A DNA stretch of 64,000 nucleotides from Phycisphaeraceae bacterium. Its GTDB lineage: Bacteria; Planctomycetota; Phycisphaerae; Phycisphaerales; UBA1924. Below are positions 35,469 through 44,705 of this stretch, in pieces. The notes under the pieces are model-generated. The model was not told where the DNA came from. It was given only the letters and a program-made list of their open reading frames with translations, and searched no databases. The translations under genes and the position numbers were made by a program. Positions within the stretch are counted from its first letter, which is position 1. Every line of letters begins with the position of its first letter. Location of the stretch: NCBI GenBank assembly GCA_026126305.1, contig JAHCJI010000006.1:124001-188000 (forward strand), in the 5' to 3' direction.

Positions 35469-36869
35469 TCACTGGCAGCCGGCGTCGAAGGCGTTCTGGA
35501 AGGCCAGGAAGTCCAGGATGGTCAGCTCGCCGTCGCCGTCGAAGTCGGCGGCAAGGTCGCCATCGGCGAAGAGGTTGCCAAAGGCCAGGAAGTCGAAGAA
35601 GGTCAGGCGGCAGTCGGCGTCGAGGTCTGCCCGGCACGGCGCGTCGGGCACCCAGCGGGCCAGGTAGGTGGCCATGGGCCTGCTGCCGAAGATCCCCCCG
35701 CCGGCCAGCAGCACCGGGCCCGAGCCGTCGTCGTAGACGAACAATTCGACGACTAAGCCCATAGCGAGCGGCGGCAAAGGCGTGAGCACGCCGTCGCGAA
35801 CACGGGCGACGTTCAAACCGCCAAAAATGCTGCTGGCCGAGACGAACAGGGCTGGGCCCGAGCCGTCGTCGAATGCGGCAAGCGCCAAGGGAATCAAGAT
35901 GGTCGTGGGCAGCGCCTTGGTCAGCGAGTCCCAGCGATTGCCATCCCAGGCCGCGAGAGAAAGGGCGATCCGTTCGCCGCCCTCAAACACCTCATAGATG
36001 CCACCGGCGGCCAATACATCGCGTCCGTCATACTCGGTGAACAGGAGCGGCCTGAACTGACTGGACAAGATGCTCTGGTCGGGTCCCAGGGGCGTAGTCC
36101 AGGCCGTGCCATCGAAGCGGGCGATGCCTGGAACCGGCCGCGCACCGATGCTGTTAAACTCTCCCGTCAGGTAGATGTCGCCGCCAAAACTGGCCATCTC
36201 GATGGCCGCTCCCCCGAGCGGGCGTTCGTCGCCGGGCGAAGACCACGCCATGCCGTCCCACCGGCGGATGAATTCCGGGGGAATGCGTTCTCCCATGTAG
36301 ATCACTCCGGCGGCATAGAGCATGGGGCCATCGCCGAAGTCGTGGGCGTGCAACTTGTAAATCCTTGAGATGCGCCCGGGCACGCCGGGCCCATCCAGCA
36401 CGCTCCATTCCACGCCGTCCCATCGGGCGATGCCCACAGCCTCGCGCCCCCCGGCCATGCCGAACTCGCCCCCGACGTAGAGCGCCGGGCCCGAGCCGTC
36501 GTCGAAGACCTCCAACGCGATGGCCCGGCGGTCCAGTTCGAGCCCGGGGCCGTCCAGCCCGGGCACGGCCGACCAGCGGACGCCGTCGAAGCGGGCCAGC
36601 CCGGGGGCCCGCACCTGGCCGAAGACCGGGTCGACGACCACCTCGAAGTTGCCGGCCATGTAGAGCATGGGGCCGTCGCCCGCGTCGAAGACGATCAGGT
36701 CCGACACGCGGGTCGGGACGGTGCCGATGCTGCCGATCAGTTCCTCGATCAGCGGCTGCCAGTGCCCGCAGGCCGTCTGGGCTCGGGCCGGGGCGGTGGC
36801 GGCGGCGGCGGCCACCGCAAGGGCGACCATGACGGATGCAACGGCGATTCGGTCGGGCTTTGGTACCAT
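35469..36869 (-). CDS. Exported beta-propeller-like protein with GC-type dockerin repeats
   Basis: The protein has 466 residues. The signal peptide ends ARAQ-TA (about 30). Repeats of the type LARFDGVRWS, GIARWDGVEWS and LAAWDGNRWDSL, each preceded by a YVGGEF-like strand, suggest a Kelch- or propeller-like fold of about six blades. The C-terminal 60 residues carry two EF-hand loops, DLDADCRLTFFDFLAF and DFDGDGELTILDFLAF, the GC-type dockerin layout bracketed by cysteines. These tails probably bind calcium; the partner (cohesin or sorting system) is not in the window. AGGAG precedes the ATG at 36869. Confidence 0.82.
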   Translation of the reverse strand: MVPKPDRIAVASVMVALAVAAAAATAPARAQTACGHWQPLIEELIGSIGTVPTRVSDLIVFDAGDGPMLYMAGNFEVVVDPVFGQVRAPGLARFDGVRWSAVPGLDGPGLELDRRAIALEVFDDGSGPALYVGGEFGMAGGREAVGIARWDGVEWSVLDGPGVPGRISRIYKLHAHDFGDGPMLYAAGVIYMGERIPPEFIRRWDGMAWSSPGDERPLGGAAIEMASFGGDIYLTGEFNSIGARPVPGIARFDGTAWTTPLGPDQSILSSQFRPLLFTEYDGRDVLAAGGIYEVFEGGERIALSLAAWDGNRWDSLTKALPTTILIPLALAAFDDGSGPALFVSASSIFGGLNVARVRDGVLTPLPPLAMGLVVELFVYDDGSGPVLLAGGGIFGSRPMATYLARWVPDAPCRADLDADCRLTFFDFLAFGNLFADGDLAADFDGDGELTILDFLAFQNAFDAGCQ

Positions 36870-36972
36870 TGGATACTCCTTTACGCACAGCATACCACAA
36901 ACGCCCGCCGGCTCCAGGGCGATTTCTCGTTGGAGCCGGCGCTCGGCGCGGGGCCGCCCCTGCGCGGCAAAG

Positions 36973-36997
36973 AAAAAACCCGGGCTGGTGCCCGGGC
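36973..36997 (-). terminator. Intrinsic terminator after the dockerin gene at 37026
   Basis: On the minus strand CCCGGGC, loop ACCA, GCCCGGG, then TTTTTT: a perfect 7-bp GC stem with a six-base T-run, 29 bases after the stop. Confidence 0.92.
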
Positions 36998-37025
36998 CTG
37001 GTTGGGTGCGGCGTTCGCCTTGCGA

Positions 37026-37781
37026 TCAGTCGCAGCCCTGGGCGAACTCGTTCTGGAAGGCCAGGAAGTCGAACAGCGTCAGCTCGCCGTCGCCGTCGAA
37101 GTCGGCGCGGAGGTCGCCCGCGCTGAAGAGGTTCTGGAACTCGAGGAAGTCGAACAGCGTCAACTCGCCGTCGCCGTCGATGTCGGCGCGGCAGACCGCC
37201 CCGGCCGCGTCCACGCGCACGTTGTCCATGATGATCCACGGGTCGCCGAAGACGCCGTGCCGCAGCACCACGCGCGACACGGGCCGGGCAAACTCCCAGC
37301 CGTTCCACGCCCACCGGCCGCACACGCCGCCCAGGTCGATGCGCTGGGTGTCGATGAGCGCGCCCGAGGCGTCGTAGAACTCGGCCGTGGGGCTGGGCCG
37401 GTCGGCGTCGAAGATGTTCGAGCCCAGAAAAGCCCCGAAGCGGGCGATGGGCTCGTCGAAGTCGATGATGCCCGGCCCGGCGGTCGAGCCCGCGGCCCGG
37501 AAGCCCTCGAAGGGGAACAGCTCGCAGCACTCCAGGAAGCAGATGAAGCCCCAGTAGCGGTCCACGGCCATGCGCCCGCTGGGCCCGGCCCAGAGGTCGG
37601 CGGTGTCGCCCAGGATGCGGCGCGACTCGCCCGTGCCAAAGCCCCCGGTGGGGAAGGCCTCGAAGCTCTCGCTGCGTTCGCCGTCGAACTCGCCGATGGG
37701 CGTGGCCTGGGCCAGGGCGCCGGCGGCAAGCCCCGCGGCGGTCAGGATGGACAGATACACGGTGGCGGTTGTGGTCACCAT
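37026..37781 (-). CDS. Exported protein with C-terminal GC-type dockerin repeats
   Basis: The protein has 251 residues: a signal peptide (about 5-25, ending ALA-QA), a beta-rich domain of about 165 residues of the kind that binds carbohydrate or forms a jelly roll, with a CFLECCEL cysteine cluster, and two C-terminal EF-hand loops. The loops read DIDGDGELTLFDFLEF and DFDGDGELTLFDFLAF, nearly identical to those of the neighbouring dockerin gene. AAAGGAGG lies eight bases before the ATG at 37781. A strong terminator follows, separating it from the neighbour on the same strand. Confidence 0.8.
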   Translation of the reverse strand: MVTTTATVYLSILTAAGLAAGALAQATPIGEFDGERSESFEAFPTGGFGTGESRRILGDTADLWAGPSGRMAVDRYWGFICFLECCELFPFEGFRAAGSTAGPGIIDFDEPIARFGAFLGSNIFDADRPSPTAEFYDASGALIDTQRIDLGGVCGRWAWNGWEFARPVSRVVLRHGVFGDPWIIMDNVRVDAAGAVCRADIDGDGELTLFDFLEFQNLFSAGDLRADFDGDGELTLFDFLAFQNEFAQGCD

Positions 37782-37899
37782 TTCTTGGGCCTCCTTTGGG
37801 GGGTTGGTTCCAAGGCAGTCTAGGCCCCCGCGACGGCCAGCGTAACCCTCGCGGCCCGCTGGGTTTACCCCACACACCCGCCGGGGCGTGCCGCGGGCC

Positions 37900-38688
37900 C
37901 TACTGCTCCTTCTTGAAGATCAGCAGGTAGTTGAACCCCCGCAAAAAGAAGTTGTCCTTCGCCGCCGCCTGGTGGCGGTTGCCCTGGCGCAGCTTGGCGT
38001 TGCGGCGCACCACGCACACGATGTCGATGGGCCGCATCCGCTCGCGCAGCATCGAGAACAGTTCAAAGCCGATGGGCATGAACACGCCCCCCGCCTGGCC
38101 CTTCTGCTTGCGCCAGCTGTCGCTGACGTAGACCGCCAGATAACGACGGTCGCGCAGCACGCGAAACGCCTCGTCGAAGACGCCGGCCATCGCCTGGTAG
38201 TAGGCCCCCTGGCTCGAGTCCAGGCGGCCGATGCAGTCGGGGTGGTCGCTGTACTCGATGTGCGTGGAGTAGGGCGGGTCGAGGAAGACAAAGTCCACCG
38301 AGGCGTCCTGGAGCGGCAGCGCCCTGGCGTCGCTCTGGCCGATGTCCGCCCGGCTGGGCACAAGATCAAAGCCCAGCCCCACGCGGCCCGTGTCGGCGCA
38401 CACGTCCAGCGTGGTGCCCCCGCCGCACATGGGGTCGAGCACCGTGTCGCCCTCGCGCGTGTAGCGGGTCAGCAGTTGCCAGACGACCCAGCTCGGCGTG
38501 CCGCCGGTGTACGCCTTGTCGCCTTGGACGGTCTTGGCGCCGTCGTAGTGCTGGCTGGGGTAGGCCCACAGCGTGGTGGTCATCTCGCGCATGGGCGGGC
38601 GCTGGCCCGGCCGCACGCGGGGCTGGCCGGCCACGTCCTGCCAGCGGGGCGGTCCGGCCTTGGGGCGGTCTTGATCCTTCCCCCTCAT
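37900..38688 (-). CDS. Orphan DNA methyltransferase (N4/N6 amino type)
   Basis: The protein has 262 residues. The SAM-binding motif VLDPMCGGGTT lies at about residues 83-93 after a TPSWVVWQLLTRYT helix; the catalytic DPPY lies at about 139-142. Both fit the amino-methyltransferase superfamily acting on adenine or cytosine exocyclic amines. Motif I precedes motif IV, and no separate target-recognition domain of normal size follows. No restriction enzyme gene is nearby, so it could be a regulatory or housekeeping methyltransferase, or act on RNA. The ATG overlaps the stop of the DHH gene (ATGA). Confidence 0.8.
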   Translation of the reverse strand: MRGKDQDRPKAGPPRWQDVAGQPRVRPGQRPPMREMTTTLWAYPSQHYDGAKTVQGDKAYTGGTPSWVVWQLLTRYTREGDTVLDPMCGGGTTLDVCADTGRVGLGFDLVPSRADIGQSDARALPLQDASVDFVFLDPPYSTHIEYSDHPDCIGRLDSSQGAYYQAMAGVFDEAFRVLRDRRYLAVYVSDSWRKQKGQAGGVFMPIGFELFSMLRERMRPIDIVCVVRRNAKLRQGNRHQAAAKDNFFLRGFNYLLIFKKEQ

Positions 38689-39725
38689 GACGCGCCCGCC
38701 TCAGCGATGAGCTCGAGCAGCTTGTGCTCGGTTTCTTCCAGCGACAGCGTGCTGCGGGCCCCCGCCGCGCGCACGTGCCCGCCGCCGCCAAAGGCCCCGG
38801 CCACCTTGGCCACGTCGGGGCCGTCGATCTTGCTGCGCAGGCTGATCTTGACCACCGGGCCGGCGGGGGTTGTGGTCTCCACCAGCACGATGGCCACGCT
38901 CACGCCGCGCACCGAGAGCGCCGGGTCGGCAAAGCCGCTGGTCATGCCCACGCTGGCGCCGGTCTCCTTGAGGTCCCCGGCCGTCACGGCCACGATGGCC
39001 ACGCCGATGTCCTCGCGCAGGTTCAGCCGCGACATCGCCCGCGCCAGCAGCCGCAGCCGCTGGGGCGGGTCGCTGAGCATCGTCATCTTCACGAGCCGCG
39101 CGTGGTCGGCCCCGGCCTGCACCAGGTCGGCGGCCAGGCGCAGGACGTGCGGCGTGACGCTGGGGTGGCGGAACCACCCCGTGTCGGTGCCCAGGCCAAG
39201 CAGGAGCGGCTCGGCGACGGCCAGCGGCAGGTCGGCCGGGCCGGCCACGCCCGCCAGCAGGGCGCACAGCTCGGCGGCCACCTCGCACGCCGCCGCCGCC
39301 GCGCTCTCGACCAGCCGCGTGTCGGCCAGGTCGGGCGTGCCGCTGGCGTGGTGGTCGAGGATGGCGACACGGTCGGCCTTGCCGGCGATCCAGGGCTTGT
39401 AGGGCTCCAATTGCCCCCAGGCCCCGGTGTCGCACACCAGGCAGCGGTCAAAGACCGGCGGCACGTCGCCCGCGTCCAGGTGGGCCCAGGGGGTGGCGCC
39501 CAAGACCTCGGGCATCCACGGGGGCAGTTCGCCCGCGTAGGCCAGGCTGGCCTCGACCCCCGCCAGGGCCGCCGCCCGGGCCACGGCCAGCGTGCTGCCC
39601 ACCGCGTCGCCGTCGGGGCGCGTGTGGGTGATGACCAGCAGCCGCCCGGCGTCACGCAGCCACGTTGCCATGTCCCCGGGGCTGACGGTCGATTCGTACA
39701 CGGCGCTCTCGGCGGCGTGGGTCAT
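38685..39725 (-). CDS. DHH-family phosphoesterase (NrnA-like)
   Basis: The protein has 346 residues with the DHH/DHHA1 layout: THTRPDGDAVGS (about 33-44), a CDTG aspartate motif, DHHASG, then the DHHA1 nucleic-acid binding part with GGGHVRAAG near the end. By family it degrades short oligoribonucleotides (nano-RNA), pAp or cyclic dinucleotide products. The ATG at 39725 has AAGGAG seven bases upstream. It sits between ribF (12 bases upstream) and the methyltransferase, whose start it overlaps, so the three form an operon. Confidence 0.9.
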   Translation of the reverse strand: MTHAAESAVYESTVSPGDMATWLRDAGRLLVITHTRPDGDAVGSTLAVARAAALAGVEASLAYAGELPPWMPEVLGATPWAHLDAGDVPPVFDRCLVCDTGAWGQLEPYKPWIAGKADRVAILDHHASGTPDLADTRLVESAAAAACEVAAELCALLAGVAGPADLPLAVAEPLLLGLGTDTGWFRHPSVTPHVLRLAADLVQAGADHARLVKMTMLSDPPQRLRLLARAMSRLNLREDIGVAIVAVTAGDLKETGASVGMTSGFADPALSVRGVSVAIVLVETTTPAGPVVKISLRSKIDGPDVAKVAGAFGGGGHVRAAGARSTLSLEETEHKLLELIAEAGAS

Positions 39726-39737
39726 GCGCAAACTCCT

Positions 39738-40772
39738 TCAGCAGGCCCCGGCCGGGGCGGCGCGGCCCAGGATGTCCAATGCCCGGGCCACGTCGCGGGC
39801 CAGCTGGGCGGCCAGTTCGTCCACGCCGCCGAAGCGCACCTGATCGCGCAGGCGGCTGATAAACGCCAGGCGCAGGGCCCAGCCGTACCCGGGGGCATCG
39901 TCTTCGGGCTCAATCCCGATCAGGTGGGCCTCGACCCTCCGCTCCATGCCCCCGAAGGTCGGCCGCTCGCCCACGTTGACCGCCGCCGGCACGCGGCGGC
40001 CGTCCTCGAGCGTGGCCACGCAGGCGTACACCCCGTCGCCGGGGGGCATGGCCTGGCAGGCCAGGTTGGCGGTGGGAAAGCCGATGCTCCGGCCGCGCCG
40101 GTCGCCCGGCACGACCAGGCCGCCCACCTCGTGGGGGCGGCCCAGCACGAGGGCGGCGTCGGCCACGCGGCCATGGGCCAGCAACCAGCGCACCACGCTG
40201 CTGCGGGCGGGCACGAGGCTCTGGTCGTGCAGGGCAACCTCCATGGGCGGCACGACGTGGACGGCAAAGCCGCGATGGCGCCCCAGCTCGGCCAGCGTGT
40301 CGACGCCCCCGGCCCGGCCCGCGCCGAAGCGAAAGTCCGGGCCCTCGACCACGGCGATGGGCCTGAGCGGCACGAGGCACCGCTCGACAAAGGCCCCGGG
40401 CGAGAGCGCCAGCAGCTCTGGGGTGGGCTCCAGCCGCAGCACCTCGTCGGCCCCGGCGTCCAGCAGCAAGTCGGCCCGGTCCTCGAACGTGGTCAGCATG
40501 GGCGGGGCGCTGCCGGGGCTGAGCACGGCCCGGGGCGAGGGATCGAAGGCCAGGGCGACGACGCGGGCACCCCCACGATCGCCTTCGGACCCGCCCGGGT
40601 GGGCGTCCGCGAGCGCCCGGGCCCGCTCGAGCAGGGCCGCGTGGCCGCGATGGACCCCGTCGAAGACGCCGATGGCCAGCACGACCGGGCCGCCGGGGTC
40701 TGGTGGCCCATCGGGCCCGGGGTGGCCGCCGAGGTTCGGCGTGGGTTCGGATTGTCCGGCGGGTGCGGGCAC
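39738..40772 (-). CDS. ribF: Bifunctional riboflavin kinase/FAD synthetase RibF
   Basis: The protein has about 344 residues from a GTG at 40772. The N-terminal adenylyltransferase part has the nucleotidyltransferase motif GVFDGVHRGHAALL and the FRFGAGRAG segment; the C-terminal flavokinase has GRSIGFPTANLA, VYACVA and GERPTFGG. It makes FMN and then FAD from riboflavin. The first 25 residues are Pro/Gly-rich and not conserved, so the start is uncertain. Upstream lies the 15-unit hairpin array separating it from the divergent putA. Confidence 0.93.
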   Translation of the reverse strand: MPAPAGQSEPTPNLGGHPGPDGPPDPGGPVVLAIGVFDGVHRGHAALLERARALADAHPGGSEGDRGGARVVALAFDPSPRAVLSPGSAPPMLTTFEDRADLLLDAGADEVLRLEPTPELLALSPGAFVERCLVPLRPIAVVEGPDFRFGAGRAGGVDTLAELGRHRGFAVHVVPPMEVALHDQSLVPARSSVVRWLLAHGRVADAALVLGRPHEVGGLVVPGDRRGRSIGFPTANLACQAMPPGDGVYACVATLEDGRRVPAAVNVGERPTFGGMERRVEAHLIGIEPEDDAPGYGWALRLAFISRLRDQVRFGGVDELAAQLARDVARALDILGRAAPAGAC

Positions 40773-40923
40773 GCCCCGATGGTATGGCCCCGGGCCCGCC
40801 CGCCCCGCGCCGCCGAGGATGCGGCCGGGGGCCCGATCCGGGGCTCCATCGGCGATTTCCGGCCCTGATGGCCGATTTTCGCCATCAAACGACAATTCGA
40901 CAGGCCCGAAAACGGCGTGAACC

Positions 40924-41238
40924 GTGGCTCGGGTTGCCTCACCCGTGCCTCGGGTTGCCCCACCCGTGGCTCGCGCTGCCTCACCCGTGCCTCGGGTTGC
41001 CCCACCCGTGCCTCGGGTTGCCTTACCCGTGACGCGGGTTGCCTTACCCGTGACGCGGGTTGCCTTACCCGTGGCACGGGTTGCCTTACCCGTGGCACGG
41101 GTTGCCTTACCCGTGGCACGGGTTGCCTTACCCGTGGCTCGGGTTGCCTTACCCGTGACGCGGGTTGCCTTACCCGTGGCACGGGTTGCCTTATCCGTGG
41201 CACGGGTTGCCCCACCCGTGGCGCGGGTTGCACCACCC
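40924..41238. repeat. Tandem array 2: 15 units of exactly 21 bp, each a potential hairpin
   Basis: Fifteen consecutive 21-bp units (15 x 21 = 315 bp) with no period change. A central unit contains CACGGGTTGCCTTACCCGTG, which folds with a 7-bp stem (CACGGGT/ACCCGTG) and a six-base TGCCTT loop. Variation is concentrated in the three bases after GTG (GCT, CCT, ACG, GCA, GCG) and at two loop bases (TC, CC, TT). Units 8, 9 and 10 are identical. Frames stay open on both strands because 21 is a multiple of three. The array fills more than half of the gap between the divergent ribF and putA starts. Confidence 0.95.
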
Positions 41239-41354
41239 ATGAAGCCGGCTGGCCGGCGCGTGGGGCCGGCGGGCCGGCGCCGCAAGGCAACCGCCCCGTG
41301 CCCGTACAATCCCGGCCCATCCAACCGCCCCGCCCCGCAAGGAACGCTGCCACC

Positions 41355-44300
41355 ATGGCCATCTTCCGCCGCAAGCCCGCCACCCCCACGACCCCCACGA
41401 CCCCCGCCACCCCCACCCGGACCCCCACCCGGACCCCCGCAACCCCCGCAACCTCCAATGGCCCTTCCAGCGCCGCGGCCGCCGCCAGCGCCACGCCCGA
41501 CCCCCTGCACGCCCGGATCGAGGCCATCGGCCGCGACATGCTGGGCCGGGCCCGCGGGCACAAGGCCGGGCTCCTGAGCAAGGCCTTCTACAGCGACAAG
41601 CTCATGGACTGGTCCATGCGCGACCACGGCTTCAAGGTGGAGATGTTCCGCTTCGTCGACGCCTTCCCCGTGCTGACCACCAGCGACATGGTCCACGAGC
41701 ACCTGGTCGATTACCTGGGCCAGGACCACGTCACCATGCCCCCCGGGCTGGACCTGGGGCTCAAGGCCGGGGGCCTGGCCAAGGGCCTGCTGACGCGGAC
41801 CATCTCGGGCCAGATCGAGGGCATGGCCAAAAAGTTCATCGCCGGCACCGACGCCGCCAGCGCCCTGCCGGGCCTGGGCCGCCTGTGGGAGGGGGGCATC
41901 GCCTTCAGCGTGGACCTTTTGGGCGAGGCGTGCGTGAGCGACGAGGAAGCCGACACGTACAAGGCCAAGTACCTGGACCTGATCGAGAACCTGCCGGGCG
42001 CCGTCGCGGCGTGGAAGCCCAGCGACCGCCTGGAGCGCGACCACCTGGGCGGCATCCCGCGCACCAACGTCTCGATCAAGATCAGCAGCCTGAGCGCCCG
42101 CTGCAACCCCATCGACACGGCCGGCTCGATCCGCGATCTGCTGACCAGGCTCGGGCCCATCCTCGAAGCCGCCCGGCAGCGCGGCGTCTTTGTCAACTTC
42201 GACATGGAGCACTCCGCCCTCAAGGACCTGACCATCGAGCTGTTCATGCGCTGCTGCGAGCAGGTCGACTTCCACGCCGGCCTGGCCATGCAGGCCTACC
42301 TCAAGAGCGGCGTGGACGACGCCCGGCGCGTCAGCGAGTGGGCCCGGCGCACCGGCCGCGTCGTGACCGTGCGCCTGGTCAAGGGCGCGTACTGGGACAG
42401 CGAGACCATCCACGCCGAGCAGGAGGGCTGGCCCTGCCCGGTGTGGAACGCCAAGTGGCAGACCGACCAGTGCTTCGAGGACATGTGCAGGGTGTTCATC
42501 GATGCCTGCCCCGTCGCAGTCACCGCCTCCGGCGGCGAAGGGGGGCCGCCCAAGCTCGGCCCGACCACCGTCGAGCCGGGACGCGGCGGCGTGAAGCTGG
42601 CCCTGGGCAGCCACAACGTGCGCTCCATCGCCAGCGCGCTGGCGTACCTGGACGGCCGCGGCATCCCGCGCAGCGCCCTCGAGCTCCAGATGCTCCACGG
42701 CATGGCCGACCAGCTCAAGCACGCCGCCGCCGAGATGGGCCTGCGCATCCGCGAGTACGTGCCCGTGGGCGAGATGATCCCCGGCATGGCCTACCTCGTG
42801 CGCCGCCTGCTCGAGAACACCAGCAACGAGAGCTGGCTCAAGGCCGGCTTTTTGGACGGGGCCGACGAGAAGGTCCTGCTGGCCAAGCCCGCGCCCAGGC
42901 CGGGAGACGAGCACAAATCGGGCGACCTCTACAAGATCGCCGCCGAGCGCCACCAACTCGGCCGATCGCACCCCGGCGTGGGCGACGGCAAGCCCTTCTC
43001 CACGGAGCCCCTGCGCGACTTCTCCAGGAAGGCCGTGCGCGAGGCCTTCGCCGCCGCGGTGGAGCGCGCGAGCGTGCCCGCCATCGCCAACGACCACACG
43101 CCCGAGCAGGCCCGCGACATGGTGCGACGCGCCCAGATCGCTTTCGATGGGATGGGCGTCGACGGCGTGCAGCGTATGGGCTGGCGAGACGCCGACCCGG
43201 TGAAGCGTGCCAACGTCCTCGTCCGCGCCGCCCGGGCGATGCGCGAGCGCCGCGACGAGCTGAGCGGCATCATCATCAAGGAGAACGGCAAGGACTGGCG
43301 CAACGCCGACGCCGACGTGGCCGAGGCCATCGACTTCTGCGAGTACTACGCGCGCGAAGCCGTCCACCTCTTCGAGCGCCATCGCCTGGGCAAGTTCATC
43401 GGCGAGCTCGACGAGGTCTGGTACCAGCCCCGCGGCGTGGCGGTGGTCATCAGCCCGTGGAACTTCCCGCTGGCCATCGCCTGCGGCATGACCGCCGCCG
43501 CGCTGGTGACAGGCAACACGGTGATCTTGAAGCCCGCCGAGCAGACCCCCGCCATCGCCAGCGTGCTGCACGACATCCTGTCGGGCGCTATCTGTGAAGA
43601 AGTCGGGCTCAAACCCGGGGGAGATGTTCTCCAGTTCTGCCCCGCCCCGGGCGAGACCACCGGCGCCGCGCTCGTCCGAGACCCGCGCGTGGCCATCCTG
43701 GCCTTCACCGGCAGCAAGGCCGTGGGCCTGGACATCATCCAGGCCGCGGGCGTGACCGCCGACGAGCAGATGCACGTCAAGAAGGTCGTCTGCGAGATGG
43801 GCGGCAAGAACGCCATCATCGTCGACAGCAGCGCCGACCTGGACGAGGCCGTTCTGGGCGTGCGCACCAGCGCCTTTGGCTTCCAGGGCCAGAAGTGCAG
43901 CGCGTGCAGCCGATGCATCGTCGTCGACCCGCAGGGCCCCCAGGGCGAGCACACGCGCACGTTCATCCGCCGCCTGGTGGCCGCCACCAACTCGCTGGTC
44001 ATCGGCGACCCGCGAGAGCCGGGCACCGACGTGGGCCCGGTCATCGACGAGGAGGCCGCCGCCAGCATCCGCCGCCACATCGACACCGCGAAGAAGGAAG
44101 GCCTCACGCTCGAACTGGCGATGGAAGTGCCCGCCGGCCTGGCCGAGAAGGTCGGCAAGCCCTACGTCGGGCCGCACATCTTCGGCGGCGTCTCGCCCGA
44201 CAAGAGCCTCGCCCGGCAGGAGGTCTTCGGCCCCGTGCTTGCGATCATGCACGCCAAGAGCTACGACGAGGCCCTCAAGATCGCCAACGACCACCCCTAC

Positions 44301-44549
44301 AAGCTCACCGGGGGCGTCTACACCCGCAAGCCCAGCCACATCGAGAAGGCCAAGCGCGACTTTCGCGTGGGCAACCTTTACATCAACCGCGGCATCACCG
44401 GCGCGCTCGTGGCCCGCCAGCCCTTCGGCGGCTTTGGCATGTCGGGCGTGGGCAGCAAGGCCGGCGGGGCCGACTACCTGCTCCAGTTCGTCGAGCCGCG
44501 CGCCTGCTGCGAGAACACCATGCGCCGCGGATTCGCGCCCGAGCTCTAG
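41355..44549 (+). CDS. putA: Bifunctional proline dehydrogenase/P5C dehydrogenase PutA
   Basis: The protein has 1064 residues and converts proline to glutamate in two steps. After a Pro/Thr-rich N-terminus (about 8-50) lies the FAD-dependent proline dehydrogenase barrel (about 60-500) with VSIKISSLSAR, RLVKGAYWD and a flavin-contacting EYVPVGEM region. A NAD-dependent aldehyde dehydrogenase follows (about 540-1040): VISPWNFPLAIA, TGSKAVG, the Glu of CEMGGKNA, the catalytic Cys of GFQGQKCSACSR and a late PFGGFGMSG. No N-terminal DNA-binding domain is present, so it is the short enzyme-only type. The barrel contains a Gly/Pro insert (about 395-415). The ATG at 41355 is about 11 bases from AAGGA. 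Confidence 0.95.
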   Translation: MAIFRRKPATPTTPTTPATPTRTPTRTPATPATSNGPSSAAAAASATPDPLHARIEAIGRDMLGRARGHKAGLLSKAFYSDKLMDWSMRDHGFKVEMFRFVDAFPVLTTSDMVHEHLVDYLGQDHVTMPPGLDLGLKAGGLAKGLLTRTISGQIEGMAKKFIAGTDAASALPGLGRLWEGGIAFSVDLLGEACVSDEEADTYKAKYLDLIENLPGAVAAWKPSDRLERDHLGGIPRTNVSIKISSLSARCNPIDTAGSIRDLLTRLGPILEAARQRGVFVNFDMEHSALKDLTIELFMRCCEQVDFHAGLAMQAYLKSGVDDARRVSEWARRTGRVVTVRLVKGAYWDSETIHAEQEGWPCPVWNAKWQTDQCFEDMCRVFIDACPVAVTASGGEGGPPKLGPTTVEPGRGGVKLALGSHNVRSIASALAYLDGRGIPRSALELQMLHGMADQLKHAAAEMGLRIREYVPVGEMIPGMAYLVRRLLENTSNESWLKAGFLDGADEKVLLAKPAPRPGDEHKSGDLYKIAAERHQLGRSHPGVGDGKPFSTEPLRDFSRKAVREAFAAAVERASVPAIANDHTPEQARDMVRRAQIAFDGMGVDGVQRMGWRDADPVKRANVLVRAARAMRERRDELSGIIIKENGKDWRNADADVAEAIDFCEYYAREAVHLFERHRLGKFIGELDEVWYQPRGVAVVISPWNFPLAIACGMTAAALVTGNTVILKPAEQTPAIASVLHDILSGAICEEVGLKPGGDVLQFCPAPGETTGAALVRDPRVAILAFTGSKAVGLDIIQAAGVTADEQMHVKKVVCEMGGKNAIIVDSSADLDEAVLGVRTSAFGFQGQKCSACSRCIVVDPQGPQGEHTRTFIRRLVAATNSLVIGDPREPGTDVGPVIDEEAAASIRRHIDTAKKEGLTLELAMEVPAGLAEKVGKPYVGPHIFGGVSPDKSLARQEVFGPVLAIMHAKSYDEALKIANDHPYKLTGGVYTRKPSHIEKAKRDFRVGNLYINRGITGALVARQPFGGFGMSGVGSKAGGADYLLQFVEPRACCENTMRRGFAPEL

Positions 44550-44705
44550 CCCGCTGGGAGTGTCAAGATCGTGTTTGCGCGGCGCTGCGTCCGTGTCAAT
44601 GTTGTGTGAAACCGATCCCGGCCCCTCGACACGCCGGTCGATCCTGCGATGCTTGGGTGGACCCGCCAGCGCGTGGCGGGACGCGCTTGCACAGGGGAAC
44701 ACGAC

